Both the position numbers and the translations under genes were made by a program. A DNA stretch of 64,000 bases from positions 8,403,202-8,467,201 of the forward strand of contig OZ024788.1 in the NCBI GenBank assembly GCA_964017065.1. The letters run 5' to 3'. The notes under the pieces were generated by a model. That model was not told where the DNA came from and made no database searches. It worked only from the letters and a program-made list of their open reading frames with translations. The stretch is from Haliclona indistincta (lineage: Eukaryota; Porifera; Demospongiae; Haplosclerida; Chalinidae). This document shows positions 24,386-34,688 of this stretch, piece after piece. The first letter of the stretch is position 1. Every line of letters starts with the position of its first letter.

Positions 24386-24894
24386 ATCCAAACTACGGAA
24401 GTCCGTAAATGAATTGGCGCGCGAGCGCGCGTGTACTCAGCTAGATAGCCGTGCAAGACAGTAGTACTGCTTCTCGCAGCGTTTGTACTACTATTAAGGA
24501 AGAGAATGCTTTGATATTCCAGCAAATCTATTCTATTGATGCACCATATCATTTATGCACAGTGAATACTTGAATAACTTTGGTATAAAGGATAGAATTG
24601 TTGCTGTGCTTTCATGTGTGTTGTGGCTTGCTCAGAAGCGCAGTGTATTTTTAAACACCCCAGTTAGTTGTACAAAGAGCTGAATTCCTGGATAATATCA
24701 TCAGTCTTCACCTAGAAGAAATGTAGCCACGTTTCTGTCTAAAAAGCAAAGCAGAGCTGCAGACCAGCATTCTGGCTCTAGCTGCAAAAATACAACACAG
24801 GACGTCTTAAGGTGTTAGAGGTGTGAAGGTGTAAATTTTTGTTACGTGCAGAAAAATCACCATAAGTCTAAAACCGAGTAAGGAATTTAGCTCC

Positions 24895-24991
24895 AATTTG
24901 TTGATGTTGCGCCGGAATGTTGGCATCGCTCACAAAAACTTGGCGTTAGTGACCAGACGTTCACTCCCCCGGAACTTCTGGCCCACGAGAC
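24895..24991. mobile_element. Fragment of a TAGTCTCG-ended Mutator-like MITE
   Basis: GCGCCGGAATGTTGGC, CGCTCACA, TTAGTGACCAGACG and CCCACGAGACTA match the right end of the complete element at 63397-63933. Its terminal TAGTCTCGTGGGCC abuts the coiled-coil exon region at 25018. Confidence 0.8.
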
Positions 24992-25017
24992 TACTTTCAC
25001 TTCATGTACTGCCTCAC

Positions 25018-25179
25018 CTTTCATTTTAATTTGAAGGATTTCTGATTTTGATGAATTCTGCTTTTCCAGCTTATCACGCAATTCTGATCGCAGTGTCTCA
25101 AGCTCTTTCTGATGACCTTTTATAATTTGTGCCATCATCGAATCATTTGACACCGCACTCTGCATTCGCGGTTCCATAG
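25018..25179 (-). CDS. Coiled-coil exon of the NLR gene (15342-28924)
   Basis: 162 nt (54 codons), acceptor ATTACAG and donor ATGAAAG|GTGAGG in phase 1. It encodes a heptad-rich helix (IIKGHQKELETLRSELRDKL...SSKSEILQIKMK). The next exon in phase is the NACHT exon ending at 17620. If the donor is not used, the frame continues 44 codons into the adjacent Mutator-like MITE and stops at 24887. A comparable coiled-coil exon precedes the NACHT exon of the gene at 58185. Confidence 0.7.
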
Positions 25180-25231
25180 CTGTAATAGTATCGTTATAGT
25201 TATAAATGTAGTAGTATCAATAAGAATGTAC

Positions 25232-25285
25232 CTTTAGTATCATTGTTATAAACACTCTCTACTGCAGGACTTGTAGCATGGGTAC
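25232..25285 (-). CDS. Short linker exon of the NLR gene
   Basis: 54 nt (18 codons) between acceptor TTCTTATAG and donor CTAAAG|GTACAT, phase 1 on both sides. Product THATSPAVESVYNNDTK is polar and spacer-like. Confidence 0.55.
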
Positions 25286-25345
25286 CTATAAGAACATAAA
25301 ACAAAACAGCTAGTACAGTGTATATTGAATAGAATACACTACAAC

Positions 25346-26026
25346 CTTCATTAGAAGCAATACGTAGACCAATCACAAGTTCAAGGACACCGAGACCAGC
25401 CAAATGCTTTGACGACAGTAGCTCAGCCTTCTCTCTCAAAATAGGGACCAGTGACACAGGAACAATCCAAGTAATGAGCACACAACCTTCTTCAGTACCG
25501 CAATGGATCAAAACCTTGTAATGAATACCAAAAAAGTGATAGATGAGTTTTTTTAATGCCTTAAGAGTGTCGTCGGTTCTGGTTTCATCTAGTTTTATTG
25601 TAACAGTCTCCACTTTGCTGCTGTCACTTATCTTCGTTTTCAAAACATCCTTAAATTTCTTGACAGAAGTAATCGAGAGGAAGTGATCAAGCTGCTCTCT
25701 GTACTCCTCTATTGAATGTTTTGCGTCACAACTACAGAATTTGTCACGACTCATATTAAGAATATCGATGTTGAAGAAGTAAATCTTCAAATGTTCTTTA
25801 AGAATGTCAATGACATCATCTAACGTAGAACATTGCCGTATCGACTTTTCATCACACAAATCAGATAAGAAAGTTTTGAGGTAACGGAACTTATCCTCAG
25901 GTAGCACTGTGGTTCTTAGTACTAATAGCATGCCAGCATAGTTCTTCATGAGAGTAAGAAGACTTTCAGGAACCTCAGGACCTGGTTTAACCATGACTTG
26001 AATAGGACCATGATGACTAGTGAAAC
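25346..26026 (-). CDS. Uncharacterised conserved domain of the NLR gene
   Basis: 681 nt (227 codons); acceptor GACTGTAG; donor AATGAAG|GTTGTA (weak after GT), phase 1. The first part is helical (ESLLTLMKNYAGMLL..., YLKTFLSDLC...); the second part has KVETVTIKLDETRTDDTLKA, then EEGCVLITWIVPVSLVPIL and a final VLELVIGLRI. The same order of motifs occurs in the product of exons 42355-42619 plus 41916-42292 (KVRVKLKLD, GIEVGCIALHLW, VLQVFIGEKL). I do not recognise a named family. Its position between a Death domain and NACHT suggests a regulatory or scaffold module. A hydrophobic stretch in the downstream intron frame (FYSIYTVLAVLFYVLI) is probably intronic. Confidence 0.72.
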
Positions 26027-26078
26027 CTACAGTCAGCAACATGAATAACAATGAGAAGTACGTGGCCAACAGACTGAC

Positions 26079-26147
26079 CTCCTTCAGGATTCTGAACTAG
26101 GTCTGGAACTTTAAGTTTACAAGATGCAATGATTTCTTCAGCAGGCC
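26079..26147 (-). CDS. Short linker exon of the NLR gene
   Basis: 69 nt (23 codons), acceptor ATAACCCAG and donor AAGGAG|GTCAGT, phase 1. Product PAEEIIASCKLKVPDLVQN... joins the Death exon to the uncharacterised domain. No known motif. Confidence 0.6.
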
Positions 26148-27067
26148 CTGGGTTATGTAAAAATTTGATCTCTTTGACTTAATTTCAAAATACAACCATA
26201 CATGTACATGCAGTCTAAGTGGTGGTCCAGGAATTGAAAGATTAAACTTGGAAGATAGAAAAAATAATTTTAGATCAGCAGCACAATAATATTACATCAC
26301 CAGAGATAAAGGACATCACAGAACACGATTAACTTGTAATGTAACACAATGAATATAACGGGTTACTAATCCAAGGTCACCTTGGATTATAGTTCACTGT
26401 GCGTCTTCTTGCACAGTTTTTACTAGTCCCAGTAGCGTCTATGGTATTTAAAAAGACTCATATTGGTGCGCCTCGAACGTTTGCTTCCTTCGATCTAAAC
26501 TACAAAGCGCTGTCGCCGTTCGCTAGCATGGTACAGGTAGGCAACTTCACAGCTCTACAACGCTTGCAGCATAGACGTCCACTGTTTCAACACGGTTGTG
26601 TATAGCTATGCTAAGAAGCTCAAGCTTATGTATTACCTGTAACAATAATCATTTCAGAACAGAAAGTAAGCAGCGTGACAATATCAGTGCTTATAGAGAA
26701 TCCATGGCGGCCACAAGTGACTTCTAAGAACCCTCCTGAACCTTTACTACACTAGAATTGCTAGCACTAGTTTCTAGACAGTCTAGGGATAGTCTGAGAT
26801 ACTAGCGCTGCAGTTTAAACAGAATAAATCATGCTCGAACTGTTCTAAACGCAACTGCTATACTTCATTTCTTTCCGGGCAAAGCTTGTTTCTTTCCCAC
26901 CTTCACCTCAAAAGTAAAACCTACTTTTTCTTTGGATTTCAATTTGAACACACCATTCAAATTGTCAGACCTTGTTCTATTAGACCTGAGGTCGACCAAC
27001 TCAAAATCGAGTTTACTTTTTTAGTTACAGTCGCCCAAAAATCGATAAAAATCACATTTTGACATAG
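26148..27067. other. Intronic stretch, nothing recognised
   Basis: No exon with paired splice sites. 26360-26400 contains a short dyad (CCAAGGTGACCTTGG). The rest appears unique. Confidence 0.45.
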
Positions 27068-27350
27068 ACTAATTATGCCACGTGGTAGACGTGGCATATT
27101 TAGGGTTGGGCGGAAAACAAGATGACGGCTACACTTAGGCTGAAAACAATAATTCACGTATATTTTGGCTTTTGACAATATCAGTAGTATTTTAACTGCC
27201 TAGGAGCTATCCTAAGAGGCAAGCGCTTACAATTAGTCTACTAATAAAGACTATAAGAGCAGTTGCTATATGGGCATGACAAGATGGCGTCTCGCCTGGA
27301 GGCACTAAGTACGGCACTACCATATCTTGTTAAACCTTATACCTGCTGTT
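27068..27350. repeat. R3 repeat copy, 3'-truncated
   Basis: Starts ATTATGCCACGTGGTAGACG with the palindrome GCCACGTGG...CGTGGC, then ACAAGATGACGGCTACACTT and GGAGGCACTAAGTACGGCAC. It is co-linear with 37033-37672 but stops after ACCATATCTTG, where an R1 copy follows. Confidence 0.82.
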
Positions 27351-27356
27351 ATACCT

Positions 27357-27963
27357 TTCTGTACAGCTATCACAATGCAGTATAATAGTTATGCAATCAG
27401 AAGCCAATCAGTGCTGACCACTAATTCAACTGGGCGTGTCTATAATGTTCAGTTCAAGTGCATGGCACGGCACAGCACACGAGCGAGATAGCGTCCATAG
27501 CTTGCTTACACATTTTCTTTAGACATGCGCTGCTATTCTGTAGTGAAATTCTAACCTATCAGCTTCTAGCTGTGAATAGTTTTGTCTACTAGATCGCCAG
27601 CAGCGGCCATCGATCGCGAGGTAAATAAATTACACCTGAGAACGAAGCATACAAGTCTGCCACGCTGTTCTGAAGTAAATACAAACTCACTAGCTGTAAG
27701 GCAGCCAGCAGTAGACAATTTTGTCTTTATAGAAATCCACATCACCAACAACAGCCATCCAGGGTGTGCAATTCACGCTGGTAACTTACGCACTAAGCTT
27801 TAAAATCAAACTTCTTGAAATTCAAATCCGAGCAAGTATCGATTTCTACCAGTTTACTTGTTTCAGTGATTAGTTTTCAGCAAGCGACGAGAAATAATTG
27901 CGACAGACTGACAGAATGACAACACGACTACTGTATGCCTCATAGCTCTGCCCACCGAGGCAT
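27357..27963. repeat. R1 repeat copy, 5'-truncated
   Basis: Begins inside the element (TTTCTGTACAGCTATCACAA) and ends normally (CCCACCGAGGCATA). Shared body motifs: CAACTGGGCGTGTCTA, TTCTAACCTATCAGCTTCTA. Confidence 0.82.
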
Positions 27964-28557
27964 AAAAATGCGCTGACTGCCAACAGATAGGTAGAAATCA
28001 CAGACGAAATTTGCAAGAGTACAAATCTACTGTCTGCTGTTTGTTTTGTTTTAGTGAACATAGCGGCTAGAGGTACGGTACTGTTTCTTTAAAATACTGC
28101 TTAAAGAGCCGGTAATATCTCATGCACCATAATTATATAATGTATACGCATTTGGAGCCCTACAAATAACAATAATTATAACCGTGGTGTTAGCAGCGGT
28201 AGTGGAGTAGTGAGCCAACGTATCTGGGAGTGTCATGGTGTGCTTGGTGGTGGGTCTACTGTTTTTCTCTTAACTTCTTCTTAACTCTACTGCTGTTCTA
28301 CACCAGGCTTTAGTCTTGAGTTTAGGGTTTAGTTTTCGTGTTTCACTTTATGCTTTGCATGTCGGCACCTGTAGCCACGCCCATTACTGACTGGCTCTTT
28401 AAGCAATATTTTAGATAACCGGTACCGGACCTCTAGCCCCAGCCTTTATCATCAGTGGGCGCAGCCGGGTACCATGCATGTAATTGTGTTATTATTACAC
28501 TAAAATACCATTATGCAACTACATGCACTAAATGTATTACATCAAGATATTTCTCAC

Positions 28558-28924
28558 CTTCTTCGTCTGAAGAGCTACTACTCTCAGCTAGCAACAGTTC
28601 GGTGACTTTCTCTTCGAGATCACGTGAGCCACACTTTCGAAACACTTTACACAATCTCTTGTACGTGGCCTTTGTTCCTTGTTTCTGCTTCCATTTTCTC
28701 AGCATCGCGATCCTCTGAGCAGGTACAGAATGAGGATTTGCTCCTAGTATAGCGATTTCATCGGCTTCTGTTAGCCCAAGATAAGGAGAGACCAATCGCC
28801 AATCGACAATCTTCTCGGAAATTTCAGCTAAATGCTCGTCTGAACATAGATCATGTGGTGCCTGTGGTAATGCCAGCGATGTCCTTTGAGACGTAATTGA
28901 ATTTTCAGAAGAAATTTCTGCCAT
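28558..28924 (-). CDS. Death-domain exon of the NLR gene (start codon at 28924 or internal)
   Basis: Open from ATG 28924 to donor GAAG|GTGAGA (122 codons + 1 base, phase 1). Typical Death fold: ISEKIVDWRLVSPYLGLTEA at about 35-54, then IAILG, RIAMLRKWKQKQGTKATYKR and LCKVFRKCGSRDLEEKVTEL, followed by a SSSSDEEG tail. Death domains recruit adaptor kinases or caspases by homotypic contact. Two readings are possible. (1) It is the first exon, giving with 26079, 25346, 25232, 25018 and 15342 a 1203-residue NLR. (2) An acceptor ATTCAAG just before TTATGG joins it to the upstream exon chain at 30790-52578. Both keep the frame. Confidence 0.85.
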
Positions 28925-28962
28925 AACTTGAATGAGATTGAGAATAAAGGGTTAAGTAATTA

Positions 28963-30200
28963 AGCCACGCGGTATAGACGTGGAATATTTAGGGTTAGCC
29001 TCGTCCCCTGGCCGAATTTTCGGAACGCAGAAACGCAACGGAACTGCGAAAATTGGGGCTGGTACACACTGCAAGGGTACTAGTGCGCGTGCTCAGACTA
29101 TACCCCAGTATCTGGGGTATTCGTAATCTTTTGGGCATTGTCGCTACATTACACCGTATACTAGCACCGTATACTTTCTGTGTTCTTCCAATAATAAAAG
29201 TATCTTACAGCTCGGCATTTGTGCTGTTCTGCCTTGACCAAGATGGTTATAGACTAAAGCCTAAGCTTGAGAAGACTGTTTATCACTGTTCTGTTGTGAT
29301 TTTGACAGATTTTCGATGTGGAACAGCAAGTGTTTTAGCCGCCAACTTCTCTCATTCCTTTGTGACAGCAAGCTGAAGCAATCCAGTATCCCTAAGGGCA
29401 AGCGCTGTGTCGTGTTAGTATTGCTTGCTTCACTGTTAGCAAGTTTCGTTAACAATATTCATCGCCAAGTATATGAATAACATCATCTCTACCCTTGCAG
29501 TGTGTACAAGGCCACTTTCCGCTGTTTTGTTCCGTTGCATTTCTGCGTTGCCGAAAATTTAGCCAGGGGACGAGGCTAATTTAGGGTTGGCTGAAAAACA
29601 AGATGGCGGCTACACTTAGGCTGAAACAATAATTCACGTATATCTTGGCTTTTGACAATATCAGTAGTATTTTAACTACCTAGGGGCTATCCTAAGAGGT
29701 AAGCGCTTACAATGAGTCTACTAATAAAGGCAGTCGCTATGGGCATGACAAGATGGCGTCTCGCCTGGAGGCACTAACTACATGTACGGCACTACCATAT
29801 CTTCGCCGTACGGGCGTTTCAAGCAAATCTAACGTTCTGTAGCTCCTTGCACGATTTGTGTGATTACAAAGAAACCTTTAGAAGCAAAAGAAATCAGTTC
29901 TAAGGTAGTAAACCAGAGTTCACGTGGTCACAAGTTTATTCATCTTCTTCCCTTCTTTCTTATTCTTCAGAGAGTCTAGCACAGTAGTGAGGGAACCAAA
30001 CGCAACTAAACGTACACAGAAGCAACGCTACCTATGACCATCAGTGCACCTGATATCTATTTAGGCCTAAACACTGGGAGAAGCGAGTATTTCCAGAAAA
30101 ACAGCGATTTTTGGTCCATAACAGACTCCATTCCATTCATTCTGCTTGAACTCCATTACTAGGTTACGCCTACTTGCACACGCCCGTGTATGTAATTATT
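28963..30200. repeat. R3 repeat copy interrupted by a Mutator-like MITE
   Basis: The left 30 bp (GCCACGCGGTAGACGTGG) and everything from 29588 on match R3 at 37033-37672. 28996-29578 is foreign. R3 continues with CAAGATGGCGGCTACACTTA and ends near GCCCGTGTATGTAATTATT. Then 30201-30789 shows no recognised exon. Confidence 0.85.
28996..29578. mobile_element. TAGCCTCG Mutator-like MITE (583 bp)
   Basis: Ends TAGCCTCGTCCCCTGGC / GCCAGGGGACGAGGCTA. The direct repeat ATTTAGGGT (28987-28995, 29579-29587) is a 9-bp target duplication, confirmed because intact R3 copies have it once. The inverted ends extend to about 70 bp (TTTTCGG, CGTTCCG-like). No transposase; the 107-codon open frame inside is incidental. 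A 9-bp duplication points to the Mutator superfamily. Confidence 0.87.
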
Positions 30201-30789
30201 TAACCCTTTAACTACTAATTAACTTGCAAGAATTTTAACCTCGTAAATGCTGACCAATTCTCTCGTTAATATCTCGTGTGTCTTTTTACTGGTCTCAAAT
30301 TTGCGTCCTTTTCGCCAGTGAGTAGCCGCAATTGCCCACACTTAAGTCAGTGAAGATGCTCCTCCAACTTCGGAAGTGAAGCCAATAAAGTGCAGCGTCC
30401 TCATCAAATTTTGCTCAAAGTTAGTACTTTGGGGCTGGCTACTGAAAAGTACATACAAATAGCAGTGGTTTTGAGTCACGTGAGAGCCGCAAAATGTTCA
30501 AATTTTCATGGCAGCCATTTTGTTTTCTTTTAATAATTATTGGGATATTTGCACTGAAGCCAGCTAAGTAAACCTGCACAATTACACTTGAGAGTGCTAG
30601 GGAAATGAAAATATCGCTCCTGTCCTGGAATTCGGTATGGGTCCATGAGCCCAGACAGGTACCCACCCACATGGCTAACTAGGCAAACACACACAAACTT
30701 ATGGCATATGCATGAAATGGGAACTAGACTTAAGTACAATCATTCCAACTTAACAAGCCACTGCCCAAGTACATACTAAGAAAACTTAC

Positions 30790-30867
30790 CAGTAACAGTG
30801 TCAATTAGAAGGTGGAGTGTCTGATCGTGAGGTAGTATACTTGTACTTGTTTCTGTTGTCGGCTGAC
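30790..30867 (-). CDS. Linker exon b1 (copy 1 of a duplicated two-exon cassette)
   Basis: 78 nt (26 codons), acceptor TATAATAG and donor TTACTG|GTAAGT, phase 1. Product QPTTETSTSILPHDQTLHL... is Thr/Ser-rich. It is about 95% alike to the exon at 31931-32008. Confidence 0.6.
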
Positions 30868-31118
30868 CTATTATACAAAGAGCATTATCCTTACAAGAAT
30901 TATCTGTACACAAATTAGATGTTTTTGTTTGTACACACGAAAATTGCTGCAGAAAACAGTTGACGAATGCACTGATGGGACAATTACCGTAGTGTCAGTA
31001 TTTTTCGGGCACAATTTTCACTTGTTAAATTTTAGTGGGATCAAATTTTGCGATTTGAATGAGCATAATACTAAATAATTAAACCTAGAGTTATTATGTA
31101 CATATAGCACACACTGAC

Positions 31119-31190
31119 CTTCACTTTTTGATGTTTTTGTTTTCTTAGCTGACGGAGGACAGACTTCATCATCATCTGATTTAGAAGCAT
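31119..31190 (-). CDS. Linker exon a1 (acidic, NLS-like)
   Basis: 72 nt (24 codons), acceptor CATTATTAG and donor GTGAAG|GTCAGT, phase 1. Product DASKSDDDEVCPPSAKKTKT: an acidic run followed by a basic AKKTK cluster resembling a nuclear-localisation-type or disordered spacer. Copy of 32883-32963. Confidence 0.6.
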
Positions 31191-31930
31191 CTAATAATGA
31201 CAAGACACATTAAAAATAAGTACATGTAAGAGATAGGAAAAGTAGAGCACAGAAAGCAGTAAAATGATGAACATGATGCACATTTCGAGAACTAGTCTTT
31301 TTACGATTAATTCTCCTGTGATGCAAACTGACAAGTCAGAATGTATATCAAAGATGCATTAAAACATAGCCATGTTCACCATACATGGACATGGACTAAA
31401 CAAAAAAATAAAAAGTGAATGCAAACGGTGACGTGAGCATTTTGTACATCACAAGTTAACCTGTACACAGCGATGGTTATCAGTGACCTATTCAGAGGGT
31501 GCTCAGAGTGCTGCTCCAGCATCCCCTAAGCCAGGGCTAGTTAATATTCAACCCAGAGAGCAAATTTCACGTAATGTCGGGAAGGAGTGCTTTACGTGAT
31601 TAATGGCATGATACCACGGCCCGAGTGCCATAAATTGAAAGTCTGTACAACTATCACAACTATCGTTGCTTTGTAGGTGACATCAGGCTTGTGTGAAGCA
31701 CTCAGGTAACTCGTGTTGGCGATGCTTGTGCTGTATATGACATTATACTCGTGAAATTACAAAAATGTATACCCATTTAGAGGACACACACATGCATACT
31801 CACACCTTGTCCAACTAATGGACAAGATATAAAATTAATACTAATATAAATATAACATAATAATTATAATAGATATAATAGATATAAATACTAATGGATA
31901 ACAAATTAAGTACATACTAGGAAAACTTAC

Positions 31931-32008
31931 CAGTGACAGTGCCAATTTGAAGGTGGAGTGTCTGATCGTGAGGTAGTATACTTGTACTCGTTTCTGTTGT
32001 CGGCTGAC
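31931..32008 (-). CDS. Linker exon b2
   Basis: 78 nt (26 codons), acceptor TATATAG and donor CACTG|GTAAGT, phase 1. Nearly identical to 30790-30867, including flanking intron. Product QPTTETSTSILPHDQTLHLQ. Confidence 0.6.
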
Positions 32009-32289
32009 CTATATACAAAGAGCATTATCCTCACAAGAATTATCTGTACACAATTTAAACTTTTGTTTTGATGTTTTTGTTTGTACATATGAAAACTGCT
32101 GCAGAAAACAGTTGACGAATGCACTGATGAACTCATGGGACAATTACTGTAGTGTCAGTATTTTTCGGGCACAATTTTTCACTTGGTGGGATCAAATTTT
32201 GCGATTTGAATGAGCTTAATACAAAATTGTACAGTATACAAATTTTGTGGGGTTAATTCTCACAAATTTTTCAGTTCACAAAATTTAGT

Positions 32290-32857
32290 TACCATATAGC
32301 CGGTTATTTTCGATGGTCAAATATTTCGTTAGTAAAATTTTAGATTGGATCTAATTTTCGATACTCACTCGCTGTTCGAAAATAAAATCCAGGCTAAAAT
32401 TTATTACCCTTCGCTTCATCTCAAACTCTATGGCGTCGACGAGTCGGGCGTCGAATTGTTGGAGAACTGTATATAGACGTTAAACCATCGTCCAGCAACG
32501 TTTTGTGATTGTTAAATGGGACCACAGAGTCGAAGATAAGTTGCTGTACCGCGTTGTCCGCCTTTTCGCTTATCGTGCGAGTAGTCTCTCGCGTGCAGCA
32601 GTGCGCATGGGAGACATTTCTCTAACAGAGGCGCTTGGCGTTTAGTTTTACTGCTATCGCTGCTCGCTGCTACCGTCAGATTCTGGTAAGAAGCGTTGGA
32701 AGTGGGCTCTAGCCTCGATCTGTTCGCATGTGTCTGCACGAGAAAATTTTGGGTGTTCAAAATTTTTGGTATGGTTCAAATTTTCGTGGATTTAAATTTC
32801 GAACGGCAGTCGGTGATCGAAAATTAAATCCAGTCGAAAATAACCGGTTATACGGTA
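32290..32857. mobile_element. MITE, TACCGTA-like family (568 bp), inserted in an intron
   Basis: Left end TACCATATAGCCGGTTATTTT, right end GAAAATAACCGGTTATACGGTA, both with TA. It separates exon a2 (32883) from exon b2. The other cassette copy (31119 side) lacks it, so it inserted after the exon duplication. The ATTTTCG motif links it to the MITE at 1893-2410. Confidence 0.85.
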
Positions 32858-32882
32858 TTATGTACATGCAACACACACTGAC

Positions 32883-32963
32883 CTTCACTTTTTGTATCAG
32901 ATGATCTTTTTGTTTTCTTAGCTGACGGAGGACCGACTTCATCATCATCTGATTTAGAAGCAT
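32883..32963 (-). CDS. Linker exon a2 (acidic, NLS-like)
   Basis: 81 nt (27 codons), acceptor CATTATTAG and donor GTGAAG|GTCAGT, phase 1. Product DASKSDDDEVGPPSAKKTKR then SSDTKSE; three codons longer than a1. Confidence 0.6.
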
Positions 32964-33089
32964 CTAATAATGACAAGACACATTTAAAATAAGTAAGAGA
33001 TTGAAAAAGCAGAGCACAGAAAGCGATGAACATGATGCACATTTCAAGAACTAGTCTTTTTGTGATTTATTCTCCAACTGGCTTGGCTA

Positions 33090-34100
33090 CTAATTCTCGA
33101 TACGTAGTTTACGTATCGAGGCCTACTGTCTCGATACGTAGACAGTAGGCCTCTTGGAGCGCCATTTTCACGTGAATATACGGGCTAATATCACAAACAA
33201 ATATTTGAGTGTGAACGGATTCCCCAGGTTCTGGGGAATGGTCAAAGGTCACCCTTGCAATGGATACCAGGCCCTTTTTTCGCGCTTCCGTTTTCGTTCA
33301 TCCGTTTCGTAAGCGAAAAAATTTGGCCTGGGGGGACGAGGCTAACATGGACTAAACAAAAATAATAAGTGAAGGTGACCGCAAAGTTATGTCTCATACA
33401 GTGGTCACCTTCACTTTGCGGACAGCCATCATGAGCAATGCATGCTACCCAAGCCTGAAAATAGGCAAAATAGAGTTCTATATCATGAGTTCATAACCGA
33501 GAGTATGAACGCTCAATAACACAATCAGTTGGGTGATGAATCTAATTTGAGGTCCGTGTGTATGTAGGCATTGATAGCTGATTGCTATTCAGCAGTACTG
33601 ATATCAGTAATCAGCTGTCAATAGCTACTTATATTAGTCAGTGGGCTTTAAGGTGGCGGGTGCATATGAATATCATTACTTTTAGTTTTTCTTTCTTTCT
33701 TTGTTTATTAAATTTTTATGCATGAAAGAGTTACTAAACTTTAGCTGTGCATTAAAGTAAGCATCTACTATATAAATAGAAAGTCTAGAATGTAAAGAAC
33801 AGCATTTAGTGCGCTGTTCGCCTCTTGCAAGGTGACTGGCCTTCTGTGACGTCTCATTTTCACAAGCTTCATTTTACAGGAGAAACAATCGTTGTGGTGC
33901 TTTGCCTGGCAGTCTGCTTCAGCACTATGCATGGATTACCTGTAATTCAGCTCGTGGGGCCAGTAACCAGTTAGTGGTCACGAGCCTTCTCCAGAGCGCT
34001 ACAGAGCGAAGGGACCGACTTAGGCGAAAAGAATGCATAGCTTTACGGATGGGGCGGAGCTAAAGGTCACAGCCGAATACTATCTAAAAATAGCTACTAA
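33090..34100. repeat. Inverted CGATACGTA block and R4 copy, then unrecognised sequence
   Basis: 33095-33155 has inverted CTCGATACGTAGTTTACGTA units. 33140-33350 is an R4 copy (GATTCCCCAGGTTCTGGGGA, ...GGGACGAGGCTA). 33351-34100 holds no recognised gene. Confidence 0.7.
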
Positions 34101-34688
34101 CAGTGGACCACACGAAGAGACTGTAAAACTATGTTTTTGACATTTTGTTTCATATCTCAGGAACCAAGTTTCCTATGATCATGTTGCAGGTACCATTATG
34201 ATCCTCTATCCTTACTGAACACCCTCATTCATATGGCTTTGTGTCACGCGACGTGGGAGTGTCACAACATGGCGGCCTATCACACCCACTGGAACGATAG
34301 TTTTTAGTTAGGATTTCTAGAACTACTGGTAGTTAAGATTTCTTAACGCTGCATTACAACCTTCACCTAGAGTGCTAACCTGTCGGCAAGTGTCTGTCTT
34401 TAAATAGCGTTAGTTCGGCGAAGGGGAGCAAAAGATGGGTTTTGCGACAAGCCAAAACTTTAGGTGCGGGAAATCCGATTCCGTGGGAGTTAAGCTCCAA
34501 TACCAGGAGACTGCACAGCCAATACATTCATCCACACTTTGCCACACACTACGCGTCCCTAGAAATGTGCACAGTGACAAACGAGACTCTTTCCTGCTCG
34601 AGTGCCGTTTTCTTGCCGCCATCTTGCTAATTTAATGGATTTTGTGATGTCACACGTTGGTTATTAGCATGTGTTGCATCATAACTAT

